DNA from: Solen grandis
Taxonomy: Eukaryota; Mollusca; Bivalvia; Adapedonta; Solenidae
NCBI GenBank assembly: GCA_021229015.1
Contig: CM037777.1
Span: 68,920,840-68,984,839, forward strand
Direction: 5' to 3'
DNA: 64,000 nucleotides
The translations under genes were made by a program, and so were the position numbers. Positions 1-11,132 of this stretch are shown here, in pieces (position 1 is the stretch's first letter; every line of letters begins with the position of its first letter). Under the pieces are notes generated by a model that saw only the letters and a list, made by a program, of their open reading frames with translations, was not told the DNA's origin and did not search any database.

Positions 1-439
1 ATTATCGTAAAGTCTAGAATGCCTTGTGTAGGGTTGCAGATTTTGATTCATGTCTAGTACTACTATGTTATTTACTATTGTGTAAAATAGGACTTATTTG
101 TTGTAAGTGCGCCTACATTCTAGGGGTTACCAGTTAAGTGTTGAGAGTAAGTTGCTTATTGATCCTGGTGTTTTAAACAAATATCGCCGCACGTTTCTAA
201 ATGGGTTCAAGTTTATTAATATCTTTCTTGAGATAAGGGTCCAATGTGGATGAAGAATGTTCTAGTCTTGCTAAAGAGTTATACGCAGCTGTTTTTGATT
301 CTTGAGTAGCTGAATATAGATTGCGTTTAGGAACCCCCATGACTGACTGGTTTTGGCGGTGATTTTATTTGTATGTGCTGACCAGTCAGGAGAGATTTGA
401 TATCATTTTAATCCTTAGGTAAGTTGTTGAGTTACTATC

Positions 440-1045
440 TGAAATTATTGATTGTGCAGGGTTAAATCGGTTTTGAAAACCTTTTGGAAGGGCCAGTGAT
501 ATGGTACGGTATATGCATGATATGTTACTTGTCGATGTTGTATTGCAGCATCGATTGTGGAGTTTACAACCCTTATGAAAACACAGTCGTCTGCAAAGAG
601 ACGTTAGCTTGATTGTACAACTCTAGGGGGGTCATTAATGCAGAGCAGAACCAGAACAGAGCAGAACAGAACAGAACTTATAAAAACTGGTGTTTTTAGA
701 AAGATGCTTCCATCGAGTACCACTGGCTGAAATCGTTGACCAATGCTGTCATGACCTAGGCCATGTACTAATCCATTGTAGAGTATTCCTATACAAAGAC
801 GATTTGTACAAGAGCCTACCATCGTGAACAACGTCAAAGGCCTCGCTGAAGTCCATAATACATCAACCTGGCCATTTTTGTGAGGACTTGCCAACATACT
901 GGGTTTCACGTGAATACGGGGCCTGAAAACCATGGTGATTGTAAACCATAATGTTGTTTTTGTTGCAATGGTCCAGGACGTTGCTAACCACAATATGTAT
1001 AAGAACCTTGCATGTTAATGTAAGTCAAAGGGACTAGCCTATAGT
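440..1045 (-). pseudogene. Non-LTR retrotransposon reverse transcriptase relic (CR1/Jockey-type)
   Basis: Read on the minus strand, fragments in shifting frames match the ordered blocks of a LINE reverse transcriptase. They are a SNVLDHCNKNN...HGF block near 930-1000, MDFSEAFDVVHDGRLLYK near 800-860 (the D-x-SKAFD motif), VVLDGS near 700-715, LVLLCINDPPRVV near 615-650 and the catalytic LFADDC near 580-600. Motif order and spacing fit CR1/Jockey-like enzymes. Stops and frameshifts separate the blocks, so no intact enzyme is encoded. No 5' endonuclease domain or 3' tail was recognised, so this is a 5'-truncated, decayed copy. The superfamily is secure; the clade name is tentative. Confidence 0.8.
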
Positions 1046-1833
1046 TCTTAGAAAGAAACTTTGAATGTTTGTCTGAGGCATGAAGGTTTTGAATGAATAA
1101 ATCTTGTTCATACCAGAAAGGAAAAAATTAAGACAGTATTCCTCTTTAATGTGTTAAAAAGTTGACATACATAAAACGTCAAGAAAAAGAAAGACGATTG
1201 GAAACGAAGGAGTATTGTTTAGCCGTGTTACAAGTACGGCGGGCGTGGGGAAAACACGACAATAATTCATGTATGACCTTAATGTTGGTGTAATTGTTAT
1301 ATCTTTGCCTTAGTCTGCCCGGGTTAAAAGTTTCTGCCTCTTTCGGAAAGGCCTTGAATTAAAAAGATAATAATTAAACATACATGTTTATATGTCATCA
1401 ATCAATAGAACAGGGAAGGAAAAGCCGTGGTTTTAAACAATGATCCTTTTTATTTATATGCTCAAAAGACATCCTGATAAACAAGTATAACGTATGAGTA
1501 TTTCTTAGTTGATTTATAAAGTTAAAGACATCCCAGAGAATTTAATTTACTGGACATTTTTACATCATATACTTTATCCCCAACTACATAGACACATTTA
1601 TGATACGTAATGGTAGATTGTAAAATACCAATTTTGGTTCTAAAAGTGACCATTGATGCGCATTCAAGAGCATACAGTGATCCTGACTAGATTGCAAGTG
1701 TTCAGCTGTCTGATTACTATATACGAATATATTTATTTTTCATAATAATACATGAAGTAACTTTGGAGGAACAAATTCGAGGGCGAATCTAGTATAACTG
1801 GATATCTATATTAAGTTTCATATAATTAAAAAA
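1046..1833. other. AT-rich stretch, no feature recognised
   Basis: No splice-flanked open frame, transposon end or repeat unit was recognised. It lies 3' of the last visible exon of the minus-strand gene, so it is intron, 3' UTR or intergenic. Confidence 0.4.
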
Positions 1834-2020
1834 GCGCTATGGTCATGTGGTAACAATGCCGTCTTCGGATCCAAATTTTGTTGGTTCGAATCCCGTTGGG
1901 GTAAAGGATTTTTCAGGCGCAAAGTACTGATACAACTCAGGAATCGTCGAGATGATATCACGGAATATATGACACCATCTGGGCCAAATTGAAGCTTTAA
2001 ATTGTTAAAATTTAGCTATA
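1834..2020 (+). repeat. Degenerate tRNA-derived SINE
   Basis: The start resembles a tRNA: an A-box-like TGGTCATGTGGTAACAATGC and a good B box GGTTCGAATCCC followed by GTTGGGGT. The acceptor arms do not pair well enough for a functional tRNA. Downstream text (GCGCAAAGTA) recurs after another tRNA-like head near 54.3 kb, which suggests one old SINE family. Confidence 0.5.
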
Positions 2021-2160
2021 AACACTTCCAAAAGAACTGTTTTTAGTTTTAGTCAGTTCTTGTGTTCACCCAAAGACATTTAAATCAGCCTTGGTATTGT
2101 TGCCTGAACAATTGTGTATCAACTTTTTCCATTAAATAAAACTGTTACATGTATTAATTT

Positions 2161-2444
2161 TAGTTATAAATATTGTACAGAGTAATATCTGCCATTTACA
2201 CATTTCTTTTTTCTCCAACCTTAAAGGTAAGGATGCTGAAAATGCGTTTGGTCGGAAAGGTTTTGTCAGACGGATACTGATATAAATATCAACGAGAAGT
2301 TCGTATATGTTGATATCTATAACAGTATCCGTCTGACAAAACTTTTCCGATCAAACGCATTTTCAGCATCCTTATCTTTGAGGTTGGAGAAAAAATTTAA
2401 AATGTGTAAATGGCAGATATTACTCTGTACAATATTTATAACTA
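2161..2444. mobile_element. Near-perfect palindromic MITE (foldback), about 284 bp
   Basis: The left arm from 2161 is the reverse complement of the right arm ending at 2444 over about 120 bp, with a loop of roughly 35 bp centred near 2303. Both ends begin with TA (TAGTTATAAATATTG / CAATATTTATAACTA), as expected for a Tc1/mariner-type element with TA target duplication. It carries no coding sequence. Confidence 0.8.
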
Positions 2445-2534
2445 TATTGCAAAAAAATGTATCGAAAATCTATTACACGGTACATTATATTGTCAGGAAA
2501 ACATGTCCGAGAATTGATTAATTGATAAATTTAC

Positions 2535-2645
2535 ATTTTCCTCAGGATCTGCAACAGCAGAAGTGTCATTATCACCAGACACTGAACTGTCTTCTTTCGT
2601 TTTCAAACCTTTGTAAGTCTCCGGAGTATTGGTGTCTATTTTCCC
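2535..2645 (-). CDS. Last visible exon: S/T/D/E-rich linker (37 codons)
   Basis: The acceptor TTTTGACAG precedes GGG AAA ATA, phase 0, which joins the phase-0 exon at 4879. It encodes GKIDTNTPETYKGLK followed by an acidic, serine-rich tail ending DPEEN. The candidate donor GTAAATTTA is moderate. If it is not used, the frame runs six more codons (VNLSIN) to a TAA at 2514-2516 and this becomes a terminal exon. No further exon was found at 1-2500, so the gene either ends here or continues beyond the window. Confidence 0.6.
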
Positions 2646-2744
2646 CTGTCAAAAGATATTTATTGCATATATAAAAACATATCGCCATAACTATAGAAAT
2701 AAACGAGCTACAACAGCAAAGCAATGTTTCAAATATACCTCGTG

Positions 2745-2747
<3 letters not shown>

Positions 2748-2808
<61 letters not shown>
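2748..2808. repeat. (TA)n microsatellite
   Basis: About 30 uninterrupted TA dinucleotides. Open frames across it (IYIYIY) are artefacts. Confidence 0.97.
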
Positions 2809-2809
<1 letters not shown>

Positions 2810-3766
2810 AGTAGGTTTTAACATGAATGAGCCTAATAAGTCCTTACGTTTCAATTATTTCTCAATTATTTGCATGCTTCAGGCGCTTGTAAATATCATG
2901 TAAAGATATTCAACTGTCTGGGGCAAATTGAAGTGGAAGATAAATACATGTATTGTCTACGCTAAACGCCATCGTCAAAACACTTTCTTCGCAATAAACG
3001 AGTAAAATCGTCACATATAACACGAAGAAAACTCGCCCCTGGTTAAAATACGTTTTAACATTATTTTGTTATTTACAAGTATATTTAAGATAAATTTGTT
3101 CCCGTATCTTTGTCATAGCTTGGAATTTATCGAGGTTTATTTTCGTTCACTCCACAATCAAAATATCAGTAGTTGCATAATTTGATTGTATGTTGTTGTT
3201 TTTTCACAGCAACTTTACATGTAATTAACCAAAGTTACATGCTTAATCATTAAATATCTTTTCTTATCAAGTTCGTAATAAAATTTTGTAATGATACATT
3301 ATAATTCATAAATTATACATGATAGTTTGGCAAAATAATTAATTAGCGAGAGAGCTTTTTTCACTGTCTGTTTTTTGTGCCGACCTTCCGGTGGATTGGA
3401 TTACATAGATGAAGTAAATACATATTTTCGACACCTCTGCCTAAAATATTGAAACGTTCTTCGGTTTGCTGCCAATATCCTTCACAATGAAGTGTGCCAA
3501 TATATATTTTTATTTTTTTATAAATTTAATTTACCATGGTAAAATAATGGTTATATATTACTGTGGCAATATCAATATGTAATTATTATCGTTTTAAATA
3601 TCATTCGTCTGTGATATGGATAACTTTGTTTGTTTGTTGTTGTTTTTTAAATTTTGAGAAAACATATTAACATTATTTTTTTCTGGTTTTCTTTGGGTTC
3701 TCTATTATTGTACATTTAAAAATTTTTATCAGTGTGTATATTTAAATTGTGTATAACATTTTTACT
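2809..3766. other. AT-rich intron, no feature recognised
   Basis: Low-complexity AT-rich DNA between two exons of the minus-strand gene. No splice-flanked frame or repeat unit was found. Confidence 0.4.
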
Positions 3767-3778
3767 CTTACGCTTTGT

Positions 3779-4032
3779 GGGGCCGCCGTGGCCAAGCGGT
3801 TACAGTCGTGGACTACAAATCTCTCAGCCCCTCACCGCTGTGGGTTCGAATTCCGGTAGGGACTTCGGATTTTTCATGTGAGGAAGCCTTCCAGCTGGCT
3901 TGCGGTAGGTCGGTGGTTCTACCAGGGTATCTCTGTGTACTCGGGGTCTTCCTCCACCTGTAATTAGCTGGACGTCGCTATATGATTGAAATACTATCGC
4001 AGCGACGGTAAACCCCAATACAACAACAACAA
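3779..4032 (+). mobile_element. tRNA-derived SINE, family 1 (full length, plus)
   Basis: The head is tRNA-like with A box TGGCCAAGCGG (3789-3799) and B box GGTTCGAATTCC (3843-3854). The body contains GAGGAAGCCTTCCAGCTGGC and GGTCTTCCTCCACCTGTAAT. The 3' block is TGAAATACTATCGCAGCGAC...TAAACCCC with an (ACA)n tail. Perfect 12-bp target duplications CTTACGCTTTGT flank it at 3767-3778 and 4033-4044, so both ends are exact and the insertion is fairly recent. Confidence 0.93.
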
Positions 4033-4044
4033 CTTACGCTTTGT

Positions 4045-4878
4045 TTTTCCCAAGAAAATATGTGTACTGGTTATTTGCTACTTTTCGAGTATTATCTCTT
4101 GGTTATATTTATCACTTTGTTTAGAGAGGTTCAGTGAACCATGAAATGATTAAATGCCTATATAGCACGAGAAAATCGTTTATTAGCACATAATAATCCG
4201 CGTGTTGTCAAATTTGAACATGGTTTGAGCCATGCAACTAAATTATAATTACTTGTATCACAATAATTACAAGCCACTCATATCGAAAATGTCCATAAGC
4301 AAATGTCATATTTTCTTTCCTTAGTTCACCATGTTGTCCATATTAAATAGCGCTGAATTAAAACGCCATGTTAAAAGCACTGGTGCTATACCCAAAACCA
4401 TAAACCATCAGGAATGAACAAATCTACTCCCGAGTTTTATTCAACGATACGTCACATCCATGCGTAGGCGCTGCCAGGCTTTTGTCAAAAATAACGGTAA
4501 TCCTACGCAATATCAGAGTAAAAGAATCACTTGTCTTTTTTTTTTGAAATGCTACTGAATGACGTTGGCGTTTTTCATGAATTTCCTTCTTTGGATCAGG
4601 TTAATCCATTAAATGAAATAAATGTATTATCATAACAGGTTCCTAAGATATATTTGTTCTAAATTTCTACATGATATTACCTATAATAAAGGAAATATAG
4701 GGTTGTTTATTCCTGCACACTTATAGGATTTCTTAAACAAGTGTGTGTAATTCGATCCGAAATCAAACACTCGAACAAACATTGTTAAAAATGAGATTGA
4801 TTTTTTTTTAATCGTTAAATATTGAGACACTGTTTTTACAACAAAAAACAACAACAAACATTATTGCTGTTTTATTAC
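4045..4878. other. Intron, no feature recognised
   Basis: AT-rich sequence between the SINE and the exon at 4879. Nothing supported on either strand. Confidence 0.4.
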
Positions 4879-4983
4879 CTGACCATGCCTTCGATTTACA
4901 GCCCACGATTTTGGCATAAACGAAACGGACAGTAGTGAATTCCGATAGTTGTTTGTTATTTCACCACAAATTTCTGATATAGC
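4879..4983 (-). CDS. C-terminal domain exon 2 (35 codons)
   Basis: A strong acceptor (GTGATTGTATTTCAG) opens an exon of 105 nt, phase 0 at both ends, with donor GTAATA. Only one of the three frames is open. It encodes AISEICGEITNNYRNSLL followed by SVSFMPKSWAVNRRHGQ. It joins in frame to LFSLLK of the preceding exon, giving a continuous amphipathic helix, so I read it as the second part of the same globular domain. Confidence 0.7.
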
Positions 4984-4989
4984 CTGAAA

Positions 4990-6036
4990 TACAATCACAG
5001 AAGAAAAACAGTTCAATCGAAAATGATGATTTAATGATAATTTGATAAGTGATGTTTATGGTAATTTTGGGGATTTCATATTTAATGCAAAACCTACACT
5101 CATCCAAGAGATGATTCATATCATATTTTAAAGGTTACAATCACCTGATTCAATTAATAGTGGACTATTCTCGTAAAAACTATAGTATGAACTAAGGCAC
5201 AGCTCAGAGCGGGCGAAGCATGATCGCCTTATTCAGGAATACTTGATCTATTCAAGTGCTATATTATATTTTAAGAAGATATGAAGAGACTTAATAATTC
5301 TAAGGATCATTATAAATATCCAGCTACTTGCTTCGAATCTAGGCGAAAAAGAAAAAAGTTTTAAATGGTCAAAAAATTAAATAACGCTACATATTTGGGC
5401 AACAAAGTCAAATTATTTATTTCATCATAAGCATATTTAAATTCAAAATATCAATTGTAAACTAACAATACCGTGTCGTCTGTTGGTGTCTATAAATATA
5501 GGCATGCATAGTCCTGCCTCCAGTCATAATACGTACATGCTTTTAAAACACAAACACTAACAACAACAACAAGCAGAAATTAAAAAAAAATCTCTCTTAG
5601 AATATCTCAAAATTGATCAGTGTGGCTCTATATCCTATTTTTTCTGTATAGATAAAATTATTTGTATGTGTATTTATTTCAAATCTGGCAGGGTACAATT
5701 TGTCAGAAAAATAGTGAAAGTATTCACCTTTTTGTATATATGAATACAGCATAACACAAAAATTCATCTCAAGAGTACTATAATATTTGTCATCGAAATT
5801 CCAATGGGGAAATCCAAACCCATTCGATAAACGGCTGTGACAACAAAAAAAATCCATGGTGCTCTGAAATGTTGATCCAAATAGAAGTCTACGCGATACC
5901 GTAGGGCGAGCTACGCTGCTCGCCGATTTTGCAGGCGAGCGCGCTTCGCCCGCTATTAAACTGTACATGTTATTAAATCGTAAGGATATTGTCTTTAACT
6001 TGTCAAACTGTTTGTAACTGAAATATAGGAATTTAA
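4990..6036. other. Intron with a degraded GCTCACC-class repeat edge, otherwise nothing recognised
   Basis: From about 5590 to 6036 the sequence is AT-rich and open on the minus strand by chance. A 16-bp GC-rich inverted pair around 5907-5950 (GGCGAGCTACGCTGCTCGCC) forms a small hairpin. No gene is supported. Confidence 0.35.
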
Positions 6037-7192
6037 ACAAGAGAGTCATGTTGGCCCTGGGTCGCTCACCTGAGAACCAGGTATTAGTTGGAGGAAAAGA
6101 AACAGCAAATCTCTTCTGATAGTGTTGAAAATGGGCTCTGCCTTCTGCCAGCCATAAATCAAGTGAGTACTTTAAGACAAGAAGAATTTTCAAATTTGTA
6201 CTATATACATATAAGGCAAATTGGCTAAGCCTCTGGCGGCCATGTTTTTCATTGGAACAAAATAATTTGAGCAAATTGATAGAGAGTGACCTAAAGAACA
6301 TCTGTACCAAATAACTTTGAAATCCAGTCAGTACTTTAAGAGAATATTTTTTAAGTTTTTACTATATACATATAATGAAAACGGGCTTCGCCCCATGGCG
6401 GTCATGTTTTTCAACGGATCAAAATGATTTGTACAATCTTTGTAGAGAGTGACCTAAGGAACATCTGTACCAAATCACTTTGAAATCCAGCCAGTACTTT
6501 TGGCCAAGAAGATTTTTCCAAATATGTACTATATTCATATAAGGAAAATTGGCTCCGCCCCATGGCGGCCATGTTTTTCAACGAATCAAAATATTTTGAA
6601 CAAACTTGGTAGAGAGTGACCTAAGAAACATCTGTGCCAAATAACTTTGAAATCGGGCCAGTACTTTTGGAGGAGAAGATTTTTTTCAAATTTGTACTAT
6701 ATATATAAGGAAAACGGGCCCCGCCCCTGGCGGTCATGTTTTTTAACGAATCAAATTAATTTGATCAATCTTTGTAGAGAATGATCTAAGGAACATCTGT
6801 GTCAAATAACTTTGAAATCCAGCCAGTACTTTTAAAGAAGAAGATTTTTGAATTTTTTACTATATAAATATAAGGAAAACGGGCTCCGCACCATGGCGGC
6901 CATGTTTTTCAACGGATCAAAATAATTAGATCATAATACATATGAAAATTTTGAAAATGTTCATGTGTTTTCTTTTATTTCCGTTGCCATGGCAACCAGA
7001 GTTCTGCATGGAATCAAATGGTTTGAACAACTCTGAAAGGGCTTCACCTAAGGAACATTCCTGTGAAGTTTCTATAAAATTGGCCAAGTGGTTTAGGAGG
7101 CGATATTGTTTTAAGTTAAATGTTGACGACGGACACCGGACGACGGACGCCGGAAATTCATCGGTCACAATAGCTTGTGCTCAGGTGAGCTA
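6037..7192 (+). repeat. AACAAGAG...GTGAGCTA class repeat, copy 1
   Basis: Starts AAACAAGAGAGTCATG and GGTCGCTCACCTGAG, ends GTGCTCAGGTGAGCTA. The inside is about six diverged tandem units of roughly 165-170 bp sharing TTTGAAATCCAGCCAGTACTT, ACTATATACATATAAGGAAA and CATGGCGG(C/T)CATGTTTTTCAACG. A GACGACGGACACCGGACGAC stretch precedes the end. Noncoding; the long minus-strand open frame here is a by-product of the unit. Confidence 0.85.
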
Positions 7193-7316
7193 AAAAAACA
7201 ATATGATGCTGAAAGAGTCAGTCTTCTTAAATGACTTAGAAGCACTCGATATAATATATTTTAGAAGACGTTAGTTACTTTATAACTCTCAAGCTATTAA
7301 CACTAGAGATACTTAC

Positions 7317-7509
7317 TTTTAAGAGAGAAAAAAGGACTTCAATGTTTTGCCTTTCAGTTTTTTCCATAAGTTCTTCAAAAGCCTCTGTCCATTCATTATC
7401 GTAAATCTCGGAGAAAATCTCGCATAGTTTTGTTGGGCGATATATGTCACTTAGGTCGGCAATATCCGGATTCCCTGAGACCAGCTTGCTTCCAGCAATT
7501 TTACTGAGT
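7317..7509 (-). CDS. C-terminal domain exon 1: YDNEWTEAFEEL signature (64 codons)
   Basis: The acceptor AATTCTTTTCAG and donor GTAAGTATC are both close to consensus. The exon starts with the last base of a split Arg codon and ends in phase 0. It encodes LSKIAGSKLVSGNPDIADLS, then a segment with RPTKL, then FSEIYDNEWTEAFEELMEK and NIEVLFSLLK. The residue pattern is that of a folded alpha-helical domain rather than coiled coil. Tentative relation: the C-terminal region of mitochondria-eating-protein-like proteins (FS-x-x-Y...A pattern). The exon is well supported; the family name is not. Confidence 0.82.
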
Positions 7510-8004
7510 CTGAAAAGAATTAAGATTGTTATGTACATCTACATCTATATGCTATGTGCATCCACATAATTATAATAAAATCTAATGAAAAAAAAAATAG
7601 GATCGTTTAAAATTCACACTTTTAAAAGTGTACATTTAATCATGTTGAAACAAATCAATTAAGTTAATATGCGGTAAGTAGTATATGATATCGATTAGTA
7701 ACTTGCAATTAATTTTGATTTATCCTTATGAACGAAATAATATCATAGTTTCAAATATGGTTTGTGAAAACAATTTACCATACAATAAATTGTCTTTTCG
7801 ACAGTACAAATCTTATTATCTAATGTTATCTAGTTTAGCCTTATTAATATCAAACTGTCAAAGCAAAAAAATAAAGGTTGAGGAAATTCATATATGCGTT
7901 ATCACATAAACAAATATATTACAACCGTATTGTATTTTAAGAAATTTGTTTTCGCATTTGGCACGCTGTTTTCATATACATGTAGTAATGACATGTTTAT
8001 ATTT

Positions 8005-8105
8005 ATAAAATTTTTTGTCCCTAACGGGATTCGAGTCACGACGTCAATATAGGGCAGGAATGTCATGGCATGAACTCTACCGGACGCTCCCGAAATGATG
8101 CTTAT
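8005..8105 (-). repeat. tRNA-like SINE head fragment
   Basis: On the minus strand a tRNA-like segment runs GGGAGCGTCCGGTAGAGTTC...GTGACTCGAATCCCGTTAGG, with a good B box but poor arm pairing. No body or tail was recognised, so it is a fragment. Confidence 0.45.
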
Positions 8106-8241
8106 CACTTATCTTGTTATACACCACATTAATCGCAATGCGGTTAGGTAGGACGTAGTTTTGTGTAGATATTCTAGCCTTCTATGTAACTTATTAACGT
8201 TATAGTTTAGAAGCCCAGTAAAAAAAACGTGATTTTTATAC

Positions 8242-8400
8242 CTCATAAGTAGTGACTCTCTCTCTTTATCTATGTCACTGGCGTACTGCTTAAGATCATT
8301 GTGCCGCCTTTCAAGTTCTCGATACTGCCGTATCAGATTCGCATGTTGCTGTTGATTTTGCTTGTTATTTTGTTCCAGTAAATTGTAGTTTGCTTGTATT
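8242..8400 (-). CDS. Coiled-coil exon (53 codons, phase 2-2)
   Basis: The acceptor AAATGCTGTAG opens 159 nt with no stop, ending ATG AG before donor GTATAA. It encodes a charged, Q/N-rich helix: IQANYNLLEQNNKQNQQ..., LIRQYRELERRHNDLKQYA, SDIDKERESLLMR. The last codon is completed by the first base of the exon at 7509, leading straight into LSKIAG. It is the longest coiled-coil exon and links the 63-nt modules to the C-terminal domain. Confidence 0.8.
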
Positions 8401-8402
8401 CT

Positions 8403-9331
8403 ACAGCATTTAAAGTAAATAATTCATTGTCAATGACATAATGTCGCATTTATATATATTAACATTTTGCCGAAAATATTCAGAGCAAAATACATTATTA
8501 CTCACCAGTATCAACCGAAAAAGGTGTACACCTCAGAATGGTTGATGTCATAAGAATGATACAAAATGGGTAAATAAAACCTATGTCAGAAATAACTTCA
8601 AGTACAGTCACGCTGAAAATCACTGAAAATCTAGGAAGGACAGGTTTTGTGAATTTGGTTCTTCTTTCATCAACTAGAAAATCATTCCATTACGTTTAGT
8701 ACGTGTATACATCGGTGGTCATCAATGATGAAACACCTATTCGTAAGAAGAAAGAATTGACACTGGAAGATTATCTAGAATGGTTTATCAAGGTCTTCTC
8801 AAACGAATGATTTTAACTGTTTTTGACAATGATTTGTTGGGGAAGTTGAGAAAAAGGAACTGTTATGCAATCATATTTCTAATTAGAAAAACTTATCGTT
8901 TAACACGATCAAAATATATACTATACTTTAAATATTGAAAGCTTGTAGCGTGCGATATATGTACGTTTCAAACAAAGACCTAAAACCAAGAGATGCGCTC
9001 CTCGGCAAGATATCCTATATCCTCTGTGCGAATTCTAGGAGGTGCGCGCCAGAACGAGAGTTCAGTATTATTAAGCGATAGCAAAACAACGACCAATAGA
9101 ACGATTCATTAGTTTTGCATAGTTGTATAATCAATATTTTAATAAAAATTATCATGGTGTTTTCCATCCCATACTTTAACCCTTTTTATCATAAATGTTT
9201 GCAATATTAAAGCGTATATATCTATTACTTCAATAAGTTTTTGGTTTACTTGATATATTGTCTGAAACCCGATTGTTTGAAATAAAACAGGTAGGTGTTT
9301 GTCCGAAATTAATTTACTTTATCACTATCTA
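8403..9331. other. Intron, no feature recognised
   Basis: AT-rich. A purine-rich patch near 8980-9070 (GCGCGCCAGAACGAGAG) is the only compositional break. No exon supported. Confidence 0.35.
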
Positions 9332-10096
9332 AACAAGAGGGCCATGATGGCTCTAAGTCGCACACCTGAGAACCAGGTATTAGTGGAAGGAAAGGAAACA
9401 GCAAATATCTTATGATATTGTGAAAATGGGCTCTGCCCTCTACCAGCCAAAAACTGAGTGAGTACTTTAGGACAAGAACTTTCAAATTTGTACTATATAC
9501 ATACAAGGAAAGTGGGCTTAGCCCCCTAACGGCCATGTTTTTCAACGGATCAAACTAATTTGAACAATCTTGGCAGAGGGTGACCCAAGGAACACCTGTG
9601 CCAAATAACTTTGAAATCCAGCCAGTACTTTGGGGGAAGAAGAACTTTGAAGTTTTTACTATATACATATAAGGAAAACGGGCTCTACCCCCTGGCAGCC
9701 ATGTTTTTACAGATCAAAATAATTTGAACAATCTTGGTAGAGAGTGACCTAGGGAACATCTGTGCCAAATAACTTTGAAATCCAGCCAGTACTTTTAGCC
9801 AAGAAGATTTTTCAAATTTGTACTATATTTATATAAGGAAAACGGGCTACGCCCCATGGCGGCCATGATTTTCAATGAATTAAAATAATTTGAACAATCT
9901 TGGTAGAGAGTGACCCAAGGAACATCTGTTCCAAATAACTTTAAAATGTTGCTAGTAGTTTTTTTTTGTTTTTTTTTTTATAATTGGCCCAGTGTTTTGG
10001 GGGAGATGTCGTTTTAAGTTAAATGTTGACGACGGACGCCGGACATTCATCAGTCACAATAGCTCACCTTGAGCACAATGTGCTCAGATGCGCTTA
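9332..10096 (+). repeat. AACAAGAG...GTGAGC class repeat, copy 2
   Basis: Starts AAACAAGAGGGCCATGATGG, has the CACACCTGAGAACCAGGTAT edge, about four units of the CCAGCCAGTACTTT type, then GACGACGGACGCCGGAC and a degraded end CTCACCTTGAGCACAATGTGCTCAGATGCGC. Same family and orientation as copy 1. Confidence 0.82.
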
Positions 10097-11132
10097 AAAA
10101 AACAACAATTATCTTTATTACTCAAAATAATCCATTTTGATGTGAATGGATTATTTATTCCAAAATTTGTATTATATTATACTAATGAGAACTCAAGACG
10201 CCATTTTGTAAATATATTTGACTATTGGTTTTGGGAAGTTGTTTTTAGAATTTTTATTCAGTTACCATTGAAGATTTGAAAGGAATATATGCAATCGGAA
10301 TATATTAAATATAAAGGTGAAGGATTGTTTTGTTCATTTTTCTTACAATAAATTCTTATGCTGGTGCGAACTGGATTCTCCAGGATTAAAACCAAATTAA
10401 TGAGCTTCATAACACGTAAGTTATTTTATATTCATTTTATACTGTCTTTATTACAAGGCTTGAAAAAAAGTGTCTTTAATCCAAAATGGACTAAAAGTGA
10501 AAAAAAAGTTTTGTTAAAAAATCTAGAAGTCATGACCGACTTTATTCTCATCCTCCGAAGAAATAAGTTGTTATAAACATATGTCAATTAAAATGTCGTG
10601 CATTGTCGCATGTATTTAAAGTGAGAATAGAAATATACAACCGCTTTCGCAATTTTAAAAACAAGCAGGCAATTGGTTTTAAACGGAATAACAGTAATTA
10701 AAATCGCTCAGAAAATTTTATTACATGAATTGAAAGTCTATGATCGATTTCCCACCCATTTAGCCACTTTCGTGATGGAAAAAAGCTATATTTGCCATAA
10801 TATTCTTTAAATAAAGAGATTACAAGCTTCGCACATTCTTCAAAAATAAACCAATTACAAAATTAATGTTTTACTGTTTTTACATTGCATATTCTTAATG
10901 GAAAAAGATAGCCAGAAAGTTGCCTATCAGTTTCGAATAGCGTCGGAACAAAACTCCGTGCAGTCGTTACTTTCCTTATTCGAAATTACAAGCACACCGA
11001 TTATTTCCTCACACTATCGCGGTCGCTCCAAGAGTATACGAGATTATCTGAGTAGCGCATCGTTTCGTCTTTGGTTAAAAATAACAACAATAACGTATAT
11101 TATATGACGTCATATAAGTCCTAACGTAAAGC
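10097..11132. other. Intron, no confident feature
   Basis: AT-rich. A 69-codon plus-strand frame at 10898-11107 lacks splice or family support. Nothing else recognised apart from the CRE-like palindrome at 11102-11115. Confidence 0.35.

Noticed and set aside
604..993. 129-codon minus-strand frame as a gene
   Set aside because: It reads across frameshifts of a decayed reverse transcriptase; motif blocks lie in more than one frame.
2629..2814. Frame ending in IYIYIY over the TA microsatellite
   Set aside because: Produced by the microsatellite.
3779..3855. Functional tRNA gene
   Set aside because: The tRNA-like part continues into a SINE body with target duplications; arm pairing is imperfect.
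5597..6310. 237-codon minus-strand frame
   Set aside because: It spans the start of a noncoding tandem repeat; the composition is that of the repeat and no splice or start context exists.
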